From assembly GCA_947499145.1 (NCBI GenBank), contig CANMNB010000003.1, positions 62,001 through 126,000 on the forward strand: 64,000 bases of DNA. The letters run 5' to 3'. The stretch is from an uncultured Arachnia sp. GTDB lineage: Bacteria; Actinomycetota; Actinomycetes; Propionibacteriales; Propionibacteriaceae. How positions within the stretch are numbered: the first letter of the stretch is position 1; each line of letters opens with the position of its first letter. Below, one piece after another: positions 10,674 to 19,328 of the stretch. The notes below the pieces were generated by a model that saw only the letters and a list, made by a program, of their open reading frames with translations, was not told the DNA's origin and did no database searches. Both the position numbers and the translations under genes were made by a program.

Positions 10674-11794
10674 CACCGCGGCCCGAGGGCAATGAGGGGG
10701 ACGTACATCTCGTCCGCAGTCAGCGAGCCGTGCATCCCCACCAGTGAGTACTCGCCGGGGTACGCCTCGGACATCACGCCCCAGTCGCCCCTCATGGCGA
10801 CCAGAACGTCCCCGATCCGCTGCGCCACCCGCGCGGTGACCTCCGGACCGAACCATCCGAGGTCGATGGCGTCGCCCCGGGTGACCACGAGGGCACGATC
10901 GCCGAGGAACTCCTGCCACCGACGGGCCAGCCCGACCGCGTCGGAGTCCGTATAGAGCTGGCGGAAGCGCGCCTCACCGGCGATGTGCCGGAAGCCGCCG
11001 AGGGCAGGCTCCGCCTCGGCGACCACGCGGTGCTGCTCCGGAACGTTGACCATGCCGTGGTCGCCGGTGACGAGGAGCGTCACGTCATTCGGCAGGGCCC
11101 CGGAGAGCTCCGCGACCAGGTCATCCACATGCGCCAGTCGCTCCAGCCACTGCCAGGAGCCGACACCCTTGCCGTGCCCCTCGTGGTCCAGGAGGCGCTC
11201 ATAGCAGTACACGACGTCGTGGTCGCCGAGCGCCCCCAACACGAGTTCGACGAAGTGCTCCGGATCGGCCTCCACCTCCACCGCGTGGTGGTTCGTCCCC
11301 GAGAAGGCCAGGCGGGTCAGGGCGCTGTCAGCGAAGCGCGCGAGGCTGACGGCTCCCGCTGGTCGTCCCTCTCGGGCCATCGCCTCGAAGAACGTGCCGT
11401 GGCAGCTGAAGGCCGCAACGTCCTCGGGTCCCCCCTCCCAGCTGAGAGCGTTGACGACCTGGTCGCGCGCCGGGTCCAAGAAGGTGTATCCCACGACGCC
11501 GTGGCGTCCCGGGGGCACCCCGCAACCGAGGCTGGTGAGCGACGTGGCCGTCGTGGACGGCACTCCACACGTCAGCCGCAGCGACCGCTCAAGCTCGCTA
11601 CCCATGACCTCCGCGTGGTCCGCGTGCCGCTCCAGGACGTTCCATCCGAGACCGTCCACCAGCAGCACGACATAGCGACCAGCCTCCGGGACGTCCACCA
11701 CGGGGGTCCGGCCGTCCAGCCGCGCCGCGATGCTGGGCAGGAGGTTCGCCAGAATCTTGCCGCCGTAGTCCGGCAGCACGAAGTCCTGCGACAT
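10673..11794 (-). CDS. alkaline-phosphatase-superfamily protein (nucleotide pyrophosphatase/phosphodiesterase-like)
   Basis: This 373-residue protein belongs to the alkaline phosphatase superfamily, probably a metal-dependent phosphodiesterase. The first metal-binding aspartate is in VVLLVDGLGWN near residue 48, the nucleophile threonine is in GVPSTTATSLTSLGCG near residue 80, and the later metal ligands are in YERLLDHEGHGKG and VTGDHGMVNVP. There is no signal peptide, so it acts in the cytoplasm; substrate unknown. It overlaps both neighbours by one base (TGATG), tying it tightly to the DUF5998 and glycosyltransferase genes. Confidence 0.85.
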   Translation of the reverse strand: MSQDFVLPDYGGKILANLLPSIAARLDGRTPVVDVPEAGRYVVLLVDGLGWNVLERHADHAEVMGSELERSLRLTCGVPSTTATSLTSLGCGVPPGRHGVVGYTFLDPARDQVVNALSWEGGPEDVAAFSCHGTFFEAMAREGRPAGAVSLARFADSALTRLAFSGTNHHAVEVEADPEHFVELVLGALGDHDVVYCYERLLDHEGHGKGVGSWQWLERLAHVDDLVAELSGALPNDVTLLVTGDHGMVNVPEQHRVVAEAEPALGGFRHIAGEARFRQLYTDSDAVGLARRWQEFLGDRALVVTRGDAIDLGWFGPEVTARVAQRIGDVLVAMRGDWGVMSEAYPGEYSLVGMHGSLTADEMYVPLIALGPR

Positions 11795-12372
11795 CAGGCC
11801 ACCCGTCGCTGCAGCAGCGTCCCGAACTCCAGCAGCTTGCGCGTGTTGTGGGCGCCGTCGCCCGCGGGGCTCATTCGGACCGTGAGATCGTTGGGCACCT
11901 CCACCCCGGTCATGCCGTGCTCGGCATCACAGTCGGGGTCGTCGCACGAGGCGGGCCCGAGGTCCAGTCGCTTCGCGGCGCCCCACACGAGCGTCAGCCA
12001 CGTCTCGATGACCTGTGAGTCCTGTGGGAAGTTCTCGGGGTGCGCCACGGATCGCGTCACAACCACGGAGTCGATGGCGCGCAGCGCCACCACCTCCGCC
12101 GTCGTCAGCGCCCGGTCGGGGGCACCGTTGTCGCCGTCATCGGTGTGCGTGATGATCAACTGTCCCGGGGTCAGCACCAGGACGGTCATGTGGCGCTGCA
12201 CCTCGTGCCCGGCGAACGTGGCCTCGTGGTGCACCAGGTGACCGAGGACCTCCTGGCTGCCCAGGGCACCGGAGATGGTGTCGCACACCAGCTGGGGGTA
12301 GAACCCGCATTCGGCCACCTCGCTCACGAGTGCCGGCGGCAGCGGGGTCCTCGTCTGGCTGGAGCTCGTCAC
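11794..12372 (-). CDS. DUF5998 family protein
   Basis: A 192-residue protein with no recognised catalytic motif, starting MTSSSQTRTPLPP. A beta-rich middle (TVLVLTPGQLIITHTDDGD) looks like a PH-like fold, and there is a cysteine pair CDDPDC near residue 140. I assign it to DUF5998, an actinobacterial family found next to the alkaline-phosphatase-like gene. A start two codons upstream (GTG 12378) is possible. The frame stays open far into parC antisense, but only this part is protein-like. It leads the operon DUF5998-phosphodiesterase-glycosyltransferase-tdk and diverges from the App1 gene with only 36 bases between start codons. Confidence 0.75.
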   Translation of the reverse strand: MTSSSQTRTPLPPALVSEVAECGFYPQLVCDTISGALGSQEVLGHLVHHEATFAGHEVQRHMTVLVLTPGQLIITHTDDGDNGAPDRALTTAEVVALRAIDSVVVTRSVAHPENFPQDSQVIETWLTLVWGAAKRLDLGPASCDDPDCDAEHGMTGVEVPNDLTVRMSPAGDGAHNTRKLLEFGTLLQRRVA

Positions 12373-12396
12373 CCGCACATTGTTCCACGCCTTCGC

Positions 12397-12402
12397 TAGG
12401 TT
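12397..12402 (+). promoter_or_regulatory. -10 box of the App1-type gene, leaderless spacing
   Basis: TAGGTT ends 6 bases before ATG 12409. Any -35 would lie inside the short divergent gap shared with DUF5998. Confidence 0.45.
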
Positions 12403-12408
12403 GTGACC

Positions 12409-13434
12409 ATGGAATCCCGCCCCTTCATCGCCGCGCGCGTCGAGGACCGCCTCAACGCGGCCCTGAACAAGCTCCTCGTGCGTCGCGGCTGGCAGGAGTC
12501 GGTCGTCGCCTACTCCGGCTTCGGCAACGGCGAGCACATCCGGGTCCTGGCTCGGATCGTGCTGCGCCCCTCGAACAAGCTGGGCATCGTCCAGGCGGCC
12601 ACGGAGCTCATGCACCAGCGGGGGTGGCGCAACTTCATCGCGGCGCCCTCGGTCGGCGCCAAGGCCACCGTCGTCATCGGGGACCAGCGCATGGTGGTGC
12701 GTGCCGATCGCAGTGGTTACATCGACGTGCGCGTGCACAACCCCGGACTCGCACCGGGCTGGCACCACGTCGTCGTCGAGGGGAGGGGCGGGGCAAGCGC
12801 CCATGCCCCCATCCAGGTCATCGACTCGGAAGAGACCTTCGGCATCGTCTCCGACCTGGACGACACCATCATCTCGACGTGGCTGCCCCGGCCCCTGGTC
12901 GCCGCCTGGAACTCCTTCGTCCTGACCGAGCAGGCCCGTCAGGCGGTGCCCGGCATGGCCCGGCTCTACCAGCAGCTCCTGGAGCAGCACCCGGGCGCGC
13001 CCGTCATCTACGTCTCGACCGGAGCCTGGAACACCTATCCGATGGTGAGCCGGTTCCTGGCCCGGCACGGGGTGCCGAAGGGCGCCATGCTCCTGACCGA
13101 CTGGGGCCCCACCAACACCGGATGGTTCCGCAAGGGAGCCGACCACAAGCGCATGTGCCTCCGGGAGCTGGCGCGCGACCTGCCGAACATCCGCTGGCTG
13201 CTGGTCGGCGACGACGGCCAGCACGACCCGGAACTCTACGCCGAGTTCGCTTCCCTGCAGCCGGCACACGTCAGGGCCCGTGCCATCCGGCAGCTGAGCC
13301 CGGGCGAGCACGCCCTGGCCCACGGGACGCTCTCCGAGGTGCCCAGCCCGCAGCGCTGGGAGCCCGAGACAGCGCCCGAGGTACGGGCGCCGGACGGCGA
13401 TGGGCTGGCCGATAAACTGCGCCACGTTCTGTGA
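12409..13434 (+). CDS. App1-family phosphatase-like protein (DUF2183)
   Basis: A 341-residue protein with the App1 catalytic domain known from yeast phosphatidate phosphatase. The HAD-like DxDxT motif is in SDLDDT at about residues 149-153, followed by YVSTGAWNTYP (motif II), a lysine near RKGADHK, and the acidic motif LLVGDDGQHDPE. An N-terminal beta-rich domain (about residues 1-140) precedes it. No signal peptide or membrane helix is visible; phosphatidate or another phosphoester is a likely substrate. ATG 12409 is preferred over GTG 12403 because of the -10 spacing. It lies 33 bases before parC. Confidence 0.85.
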   Translation: MESRPFIAARVEDRLNAALNKLLVRRGWQESVVAYSGFGNGEHIRVLARIVLRPSNKLGIVQAATELMHQRGWRNFIAAPSVGAKATVVIGDQRMVVRADRSGYIDVRVHNPGLAPGWHHVVVEGRGGASAHAPIQVIDSEETFGIVSDLDDTIISTWLPRPLVAAWNSFVLTEQARQAVPGMARLYQQLLEQHPGAPVIYVSTGAWNTYPMVSRFLARHGVPKGAMLLTDWGPTNTGWFRKGADHKRMCLRELARDLPNIRWLLVGDDGQHDPELYAEFASLQPAHVRARAIRQLSPGEHALAHGTLSEVPSPQRWEPETAPEVRAPDGDGLADKLRHVL

Positions 13435-13467
13435 CACGCAACACTTCACGCAGGGAGCAGGGATCCA

Positions 13468-15918
13468 ATGGCGCGGGCCACCACCACTGAGGAAGACGCC
13501 TTCGAGGAGCACATCGTCGACGTCGACGTCCGCGAGGAGATGGAGACGAGCTTCCTGGAGTACGCCTACTCCGTGATCTACTCCCGGGCGCTCCCGGACG
13601 CCAGGGACGGCTTGAAGCCCGTCCAGCGGCGCATCCTCTTCTCGATGGACGACATGGGCGTTCACCCCGACCGCGCGCACGTCAAGTGTGCCCGCGTGGT
13701 CGGCCAGGTGATGGGCAGCCTCCACCCGCACGGCGACTCGGCCATCTACGACGCCCTCGTCAGAATGGCGCAGCCGTGGGCCGTGCGGCTGCCGCTGGTG
13801 GACGGGCACGGCAACTTCGGCTCCCTTGACGCCGGCCCCGCAGCCATGCGTTACACCGAGTGTCGGATGGCACCGAGCGCCTCCGCCATGACCCGCGGGC
13901 TGGACGAGGACACCGTCGACTTCCGCCCCAACTACGACGGCAAGGAGTCCGAGCCGGAGGTCCTGCCTGCCGCCTTCCCGAACCTGCTGGTCAACGGGGC
14001 GACGGGTATTGCCGTCGGCATGGCGACGAATATCGCGCCGCACAACCTCGTGGAAGTGGTCGCCGCGCTGAAGCAGTTGCTGCGCGATCCCAGCATCGAG
14101 CTGGACGAGCTGATGCGCTTCATGCCGGGCCCCGACTTCCCCGCGGGGGGCAAGATCATCGGTCTCGACGGCATCCGCGAGGCCTACGCCACGGGCCGCG
14201 GGTCGTTCCGGGTGCGCGCCAGCGCCAGGATCGAAAAGGTCACCCCCCGTCGAATGGGGATCATCGTCACCGAGCTTCCGTACATGGTGGGACCCGAACG
14301 GATCATCGAGCAGATCAAGAAGGGCGTCGACGACAAGAAGCTCAGCGGCATCCATGACGTCAAGGACTTGACCGACCTCGCCCATGGAACGCGTCTGGTC
14401 ATCGAGATCAAGAACGGCATCAACCCGGAGGCCCTGCTCGAGCAGCTCTACCGGTACACCAAGCTCGAGGACACCTTCGCGATCAACGCGGTGGCGCTCG
14501 TCGAGGGACAGCCGCGCACGCTGACGTTGAAGGAACTCCTGCGCGTCTACCTCGACCACCGGCTCGACGTCATCCTGCGCCGCAGCCAGTTCCAGCGGAC
14601 CAAGGCATCCGACAGACTCCACCTCGTGCGCGGCCTGTTGATCGCGATCGCGGACATCGACGACGTCATCGCCATCATCCGCTCCTCCGATGACGCCGCT
14701 CAGGCCAGGACCCGGCTCATGGGGGCATTCGACCTGGACGAGACCCAGGCCACCTACATCCTCGACATGCAGTTGCGACGGCTCACCCGCTTCTCCAGCA
14801 TCGAACTCGAGAAGGAGGCCGAACAGCTCCTCGAGACAATCGCCCGCCTCACCGAGATCATCGACGACGAAGCGGTGCTGCATCGCGTGACGGCTGCCGA
14901 GCTCGACGAGGTCGCGAAGCAGTTCGGCACGCCGCGCCGGACCATCCTGTTGGCGTCGCACGGCTCCCCCGCAACCTCGAGCGCCACGCCGCTCGAGGTG
15001 CCCGACGCCCCCTGCTGGGTGATGCTGAGCGGGACCGGGCTGGTCGCCCGCAGCGATGCCGACTCACCGTTGGCAGTGGACGGCCGCAGCCGGCACGACG
15101 TCGTGGTCTCGGCCGTCCGCACCACGTCCCGAGGCGAGTTTGGCGTCGTCACCAACCGGGGCCGCGTTCTTCGCGCCCAGGCCATCGAGCTCCCGACCGT
15201 CCCGCTCACGGCCACCGCCCCGTCCCTCCAGGGAGGCTCCCAGGGCACCGAGCTGTGGCCCCTGCAGCCGGGCGAGCGAGCCCTGGCCCTGACGACGTTG
15301 GCCCCCGACTCCCCCGGGTTGGCCGTCGGAACGGTCGCCGGCGTGGTCAAGCGCGTCCGACCCGAGATCCCGTCCAAGGCCGACTGGGACATCATCCCGC
15401 TCGCTGACGGCGACGAGCTCGCCGGTGCCGTGGAACTGCCGGACGAGTCGTCCCACCTCGTGTTCGTCACCTCCGACGCACAGTTGCTGCACTTCCCCGC
15501 GTCCGGGGTGCGCCCGCAGGGGCGCTCGGGCGGCGGCATCGCCGGCATCAAGCTCACAGCCGGCGCGCGAGTGGTGTGGTTCGGTGCCGTCGAGCCGGCG
15601 TCGTCCGACCTCCTGACGATCTCCGGCAGTTCCTCGTCGTTGCCGGGCACCGAAGCCGGCAGCGCCAAGGTCACGCCGATGTCGGAGTATCCCCCCAAGG
15701 GCCGCGCCACCCAGGGCGTCCGGTGCCACCGATTCCTGAAGGGCGAGGACCAGATCATCCTGGCCGCGGTGGGGCCACGCCCACTCGTGGCGTGCGCCGC
15801 CAGCGGGGCCGCGGTTGACCTGCCGGAGGGCGTGGGCCGTCGGGACGGATCCGGCACCCCGCTCGCCCAGCCGGTCGCCGCGGCGGCAGGCAGGTCGGCC
15901 GGGGACGCGGCAGCCTAG
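13468..15918 (+). CDS. parC: DNA topoisomerase IV subunit A (GyrA/ParC family)
   Basis: This 816-residue breakage-reunion subunit of a type II topoisomerase has the winged-helix domain with [11 protein letters not shown], the quinolone-resistance-determining region [19 protein letters not shown] (Ser and Asp of the usual resistance positions intact), and the active-site tyrosine at about residue 129 in AMRYTECRM. The C-terminal beta-pinwheel starts near residue 500. It lacks a clean GyrA box (only [15 protein letters not shown] is seen), which favours topoisomerase IV over gyrase. GGGAGCAGGG precedes the ATG. Its partner parE lies 6.2 kb downstream on the other strand, with the lactate genes between. 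It ends overlapping the convergent regulator by 4 bases. Confidence 0.92.
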   Translation: MARATTTEEDAFEEHIVDVDVREEMETSFLEYAYSVIYSRALPDARDGLKPVQRRILFSMDDMGVHPDRAHVKCARVVGQVMGSLHPHGDSAIYDALVRMAQPWAVRLPLVDGHGNFGSLDAGPAAMRYTECRMAPSASAMTRGLDEDTVDFRPNYDGKESEPEVLPAAFPNLLVNGATGIAVGMATNIAPHNLVEVVAALKQLLRDPSIELDELMRFMPGPDFPAGGKIIGLDGIREAYATGRGSFRVRASARIEKVTPRRMGIIVTELPYMVGPERIIEQIKKGVDDKKLSGIHDVKDLTDLAHGTRLVIEIKNGINPEALLEQLYRYTKLEDTFAINAVALVEGQPRTLTLKELLRVYLDHRLDVILRRSQFQRTKASDRLHLVRGLLIAIADIDDVIAIIRSSDDAAQARTRLMGAFDLDETQATYILDMQLRRLTRFSSIELEKEAEQLLETIARLTEIIDDEAVLHRVTAAELDEVAKQFGTPRRTILLASHGSPATSSATPLEVPDAPCWVMLSGTGLVARSDADSPLAVDGRSRHDVVVSAVRTTSRGEFGVVTNRGRVLRAQAIELPTVPLTATAPSLQGGSQGTELWPLQPGERALALTTLAPDSPGLAVGTVAGVVKRVRPEIPSKADWDIIPLADGDELAGAVELPDESSHLVFVTSDAQLLHFPASGVRPQGRSGGGIAGIKLTAGARVVWFGAVEPASSDLLTISGSSSSLPGTEAGSAKVTPMSEYPPKGRATQGVRCHRFLKGEDQIILAAVGPRPLVACAASGAAVDLPEGVGRRDGSGTPLAQPVAAAAGRSAGDAAA

Positions 15919-16664
15919 GCCTCGGCCAGTGGGAGCAGCGCATCATGGGCGCTGCGGATGTGGGTCTCGGCCATCCGAGCGGCCTCCGCGCCGTCCCCGG
16001 CCTCGATGGCGGCAAGAATCTTCTCGTGGTCGCGCATCAGACGGGCACGCAGGGCCGGCCAATCAGGCAGCTTCTCCTCGGCTGACCGGATGGTCGCGGC
16101 GACCGATTCACGGATGGCGATCGTCAGGTCACGCACCAGGTTGTTGTCACCCAGTTCGGCGACTGCCACGTGGAAGGCCGTGTCGAGCTCATTGAAGTCG
16201 TGAGACTCGAGGTCCTCGGCCATCTCGTCGACCAGCTGCCGTGCGCGTCCCAGGACCTCCGGGTCGTGGCGTCCGCCGGAGACGACGGCGGCGGCCCGGG
16301 ATGAGGCGGCCCGCTCGAGGATGATGCGCGTCTCGGTGAGGTCGTCGTAGGACGTCGAGTGCAGGGCGAGGTGCATCCGCAACATGCGCCCGAAGGCCGC
16401 GCCCTGTGTCGTGGCGATGCGCGTGCCGTGCCCCGGCCCCGAGCCTGCCACCACGATCCCCTGCGCCTGCAGCACCTTGAACGCTTCGCGTACCGCTCCC
16501 CGGCTGACACCCATGGCGGCGGCCAGGGTCCGCTCCGCCGGCAACCGGTCACCGGACCGGTACCGCCCCGAGAGGATCTCGTCGGAGACGTGCCTCAGCA
16601 CGTGCTCGAAACCGCCGGCGACCGCAGCGGTCGCGGGGTCGGTGGTGTCCTCGTCTCGTGCCAT
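15915..16664 (-). CDS. FadR/GntR-family regulator, probable lactate-operon repressor (LldR-like)
   Basis: A 249-residue transcription factor with an N-terminal GntR winged helix (about residues 20-90: VSDEILSGRYRSGDRLPAERTLAAAMGVSRGAVREAFKVL in part) and a C-terminal FCD ligand domain (about residues 105-240) with the metal/ligand histidines in HVAVAELGDNN, MRDHEKIL and ETHIRSAH. ATG 16664 follows GGAG and begins the conserved region; a longer frame to 16799 would run over the operators. It diverges from the lactate permease, and two TGGTnnGACCA sites lie between them, so it most likely represses lctP-lldEFG and itself, with L-lactate as inducer. The effector is inferred from context. Confidence 0.85.
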   Translation of the reverse strand: MARDEDTTDPATAAVAGGFEHVLRHVSDEILSGRYRSGDRLPAERTLAAAMGVSRGAVREAFKVLQAQGIVVAGSGPGHGTRIATTQGAAFGRMLRMHLALHSTSYDDLTETRIILERAASSRAAAVVSGGRHDPEVLGRARQLVDEMAEDLESHDFNELDTAFHVAVAELGDNNLVRDLTIAIRESVAATIRSAEEKLPDWPALRARLMRDHEKILAAIEAGDGAEAARMAETHIRSAHDALLPLAEA

Positions 16665-16736
16665 GACTCCATGATGCCCGGACTCTCCGACGACGCGCTC
16701 GCGATACCCCCTTGTCGACGAGCAGGCCGAGGTGTA

Positions 16737-16765
16737 TGGTCGGACCAATAACAATGGTAGGACCA
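16737..16765 (+). promoter_or_regulatory. two tandem LldR/FadR-type operators
   Basis: TGGTCGGACCA (16737-16747) and TGGTAGGACCA (16755-16765) are two near-palindromic 11-mers, 18 bases centre to centre, in the divergent gap between regulator and permease. They match the TGGT-n3-ACCA core known for LldR-type FadR regulators. Confidence 0.8.
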
Positions 16766-16801
16766 ATGCTGGTCTCCACGTGAACATCGGAGTTCCCACC
16801 C

Positions 16802-18496
16802 ATGACGCCTCTCGAGGTCTTCACCCCGGACGTGAATCCCTTGGCCCGCCAGTGGCTCTCGGCGCTGGCCGCGGCCCTGCCGATCGTTGCGATGCTGGTC
16901 ACCCTGGCCGTGTTGCGATGGAAGGCTCACCATGCCGGGATGTTCTCGTGGGCCGTCGCCCTCCTCGTTGCTCTGGGCGCATTCGGGATGCCGCTTCACA
17001 TGGCTCTGTCAGTCAGCGTCCAGGGCTTCCTGTATGGCCTGTTCCCGATCGTGTGGATCCTGCTCTGCGCCATCTGGATGTACCAGGTCACGGTCATTTC
17101 GGGCCGCTTCGACGACCTCCGGTCGACGTTCTTCCTCATCAGCGAGGACCCGCGCGTCCTGGGACTGCTGATCGTGTTCTGTTTTGGAGGTCTCCTGGAG
17201 GCGCTTGCCGGTTTCGGGGCACCGGTGGCCATCACCGCAGCCATGCTCATCGCCGTCGGCTTCTCCCCCATCAGGTCAGCCATCACGGCACTCCTGGCCA
17301 ACACCGTTCCCGTCGCCTTCGGCGCTGTGGGCCTTCCCGTCCTCATGGCCGCACGCGTCGGTGGTTTCGGCGACGACGTGCTGGCAGTTTCCCCGATCAC
17401 CGGGCGCCTCACCGCACTCCTCTGCCTCGTGATCCCGTTCCTGCTGCTCGCCGTGATGGACCGGCACAACGGCATCCGGGAGGTGTGGCCACTGGGCCTG
17501 GCCGTGGGTGCCTCGTTCGGGGTCACCAAGTGGATCGTCTCGGCGACCCCGCTGTACAACCTCACGGAAATCTTCGCCTCCGTCGTGACCATCATCGTCG
17601 CGATCGGGTTCCTCAAGCTCTGGACGCCGTCCGGCGGGCTGGGCGCGCGCCAGGCGGTGGCGGTGCCCATGGTTCCCGGGGTCGAGCCCGCCGCTGTCCC
17701 CGGCACGGTGCCCAACACCGCCGACCTCACGGGGCGTCGCATCGCCATGGCTCTCGTGCCCTACGGCCTCGTGATCGTCGTCTTCGGGATCGCCGCGCTC
17801 CCGTCGGTCAAGGCCATTCTCAAGTCCACCGACGTCTCCTTTGCCTGGCCGGGACTCGCCGAGATGACTGCCGCAGACGGTTCCGCGGCCGCCCACCAGG
17901 TGTTCACCCTGGGCTGGGCATCGACCCCCGGCATCCTCCTGGCCCTCGTCGCGATCGTCGTGGGGCTGATCTACCGGGTGCCGCTGGCCGAGGTGTTCCG
18001 TGAGTTCTGGCGCAACGTCGTCAAGATGCGCTACGCGATGCTGACGATCGGCTCGGTCGTCGCGCTGGCGTACGTGATGGGCGACTCGGGCCAAACCCTT
18101 GCGCTCGGCATGTTCATCGCGGGCGCGGGTGCCATCTATCCCTTCCTGGCCCCCGTCCTGGGATGGCTCGGTGTCTACGTCACAGGCTCGGACACCTCGG
18201 CCAACATCCTGTTCTCGGGCCTGCAGTCCAGCGTGGGCGGGCAGATCGGAGCCGGCTCCCCGCTCGGGGTTGAGAGCATGCGAGCTCTCCTGGTCGGCTC
18301 CAACGCAGCTGGCGGGGTGGTCGGCAAGATGATCTCGCCGCAATCCCTCGCGATCGCCGCTGCCGCGATCGGCGTCAGCGGGTCGGAGTCGATCATCCTG
18401 CGTCGCGTGTTGAAGTGGAGCTTCATCCTGCTCGCCTTCCTCTGCGTCCTGGCCGGTCTGATGTCGACCCCGGCCCTGAGTTGGCTCCTCCCATGA
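16802..18496 (+). CDS. L-lactate permease, LctP family
   Basis: A 564-residue polytopic membrane protein with about 13-14 hydrophobic segments across its length. Family motifs include GGLLEALAGFGAPVAITAAM near residue 135, FGAVGLPVLM near residue 180, and GSDTSANILFSGLQ near residue 465, followed by GKMISPQSLAIA. It imports L-lactate (or glycolate) with protons. It is the first gene of the lactate operon, just downstream of the two operators, and the LldEFG dehydrogenase subunits follow directly, so imported lactate would be oxidised to pyruvate. CGGAG stands about 10 bases before the ATG. Confidence 0.95.
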   Translation: MTPLEVFTPDVNPLARQWLSALAAALPIVAMLVTLAVLRWKAHHAGMFSWAVALLVALGAFGMPLHMALSVSVQGFLYGLFPIVWILLCAIWMYQVTVISGRFDDLRSTFFLISEDPRVLGLLIVFCFGGLLEALAGFGAPVAITAAMLIAVGFSPIRSAITALLANTVPVAFGAVGLPVLMAARVGGFGDDVLAVSPITGRLTALLCLVIPFLLLAVMDRHNGIREVWPLGLAVGASFGVTKWIVSATPLYNLTEIFASVVTIIVAIGFLKLWTPSGGLGARQAVAVPMVPGVEPAAVPGTVPNTADLTGRRIAMALVPYGLVIVVFGIAALPSVKAILKSTDVSFAWPGLAEMTAADGSAAAHQVFTLGWASTPGILLALVAIVVGLIYRVPLAEVFREFWRNVVKMRYAMLTIGSVVALAYVMGDSGQTLALGMFIAGAGAIYPFLAPVLGWLGVYVTGSDTSANILFSGLQSSVGGQIGAGSPLGVESMRALLVGSNAAGGVVGKMISPQSLAIAAAAIGVSGSESIILRRVLKWSFILLAFLCVLAGLMSTPALSWLLP

Positions 18497-18533
18497 CCAC
18501 ACCCGCCCCGTCGATGAACAAGGAGATTCCCAC

Positions 18534-19328
18534 ATGACCGCACGACCCGGGGCCCACGAGGCCCGTCGGGGAGCTGGAGCCACCGGGCCACGCGTGGCCG
18601 TCTTCGGCACCTGCATCAACGACACGATGATGCCGCAGGCCATCCACGCCACGGTGACGCTGCTCGAGCGCCTGGGATGCACCGTCGACTATCCCGACCG
18701 CCAGGCCTGCTGCGGGCAAGTCATGACCAACACCGGGTACTTCGGGGAAGCCATGGGCACCGTCACCAACTATGTCGACAGCTTTGGCGACTACGAGTAC
18801 ATCGTCGGCCCGTCGGGTTCCTGCGTCGGTTCGGTCCGGGAGCAACACCCGATGCTGGCCCGGTGGGCGAAGGACAGGGCCCTGGAGCGCGACGCCCAGT
18901 CCGTGGCATCCCGCACCTACGAGCTCTCGGAGTTCATCGTCGACGTGCTGGGCGTCACCGACGTCGGGGCCTACTTCCCCCACCGCGTCACGTACCATCC
19001 CACGTGCCACTCGATGCGCGTCGCGAAGGTCGGCGACAGGCCCATGCGTCTGCTCGAAGCCGTCAAGGGGATGACCCTCGTGCCGCTGCCATTCGCGGAG
19101 CAGTGCTGTGGCTTCGGCGGTACGTTCTCCCTCAAGAACCCCGACGTCTCCGTCGCCATGGCCTCCGACAAGGCTCGCCACGTGCGCTCCACCGATGCGG
19201 AGTACCTGATCGCCGCCGACAACGCCTGCCTGATGAACGTCGGCGGCATGCTGCACCGCCAGCACTCAGGGATCCGCACCATCCACCTGGCCGAAGTACT
19301 GGCCCAGACCGAGGAGGCCGCGCTGTGA
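18534..19328 (+). CDS. lldE: L-lactate dehydrogenase complex subunit LldE/LutA
   Basis: A 264-residue iron-sulfur protein with two CCG domains (QACCGQVM near residue 60; EQCCGFGGTF near residue 190), each with an upstream cysteine (FGTCIND; YHPTCHS). It is a subunit of the LutABC/LldEFG membrane-associated complex that oxidises L-lactate to pyruvate. AAGGAG lies 9 bases upstream of the ATG. Its end overlaps the lldF start (GTGA), a sign of coupled translation. Confidence 0.93.
   Translation: MTARPGAHEARRGAGATGPRVAVFGTCINDTMMPQAIHATVTLLERLGCTVDYPDRQACCGQVMTNTGYFGEAMGTVTNYVDSFGDYEYIVGPSGSCVGSVREQHPMLARWAKDRALERDAQSVASRTYELSEFIVDVLGVTDVGAYFPHRVTYHPTCHSMRVAKVGDRPMRLLEAVKGMTLVPLPFAEQCCGFGGTFSLKNPDVSVAMASDKARHVRSTDAEYLIAADNACLMNVGGMLHRQHSGIRTIHLAEVLAQTEEAAL

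Noticed and set aside
12379-14961. Long minus-strand open frame running from DUF5998 back through parC
   Set aside because: Only the part below about 12378 reads like a protein family; the rest is antisense to parC and low in information.
17276-18682. 468-codon minus-strand frame over the lactate permease
   Set aside because: Shadow frame; the plus strand encodes a continuous lactate permease with family motifs.
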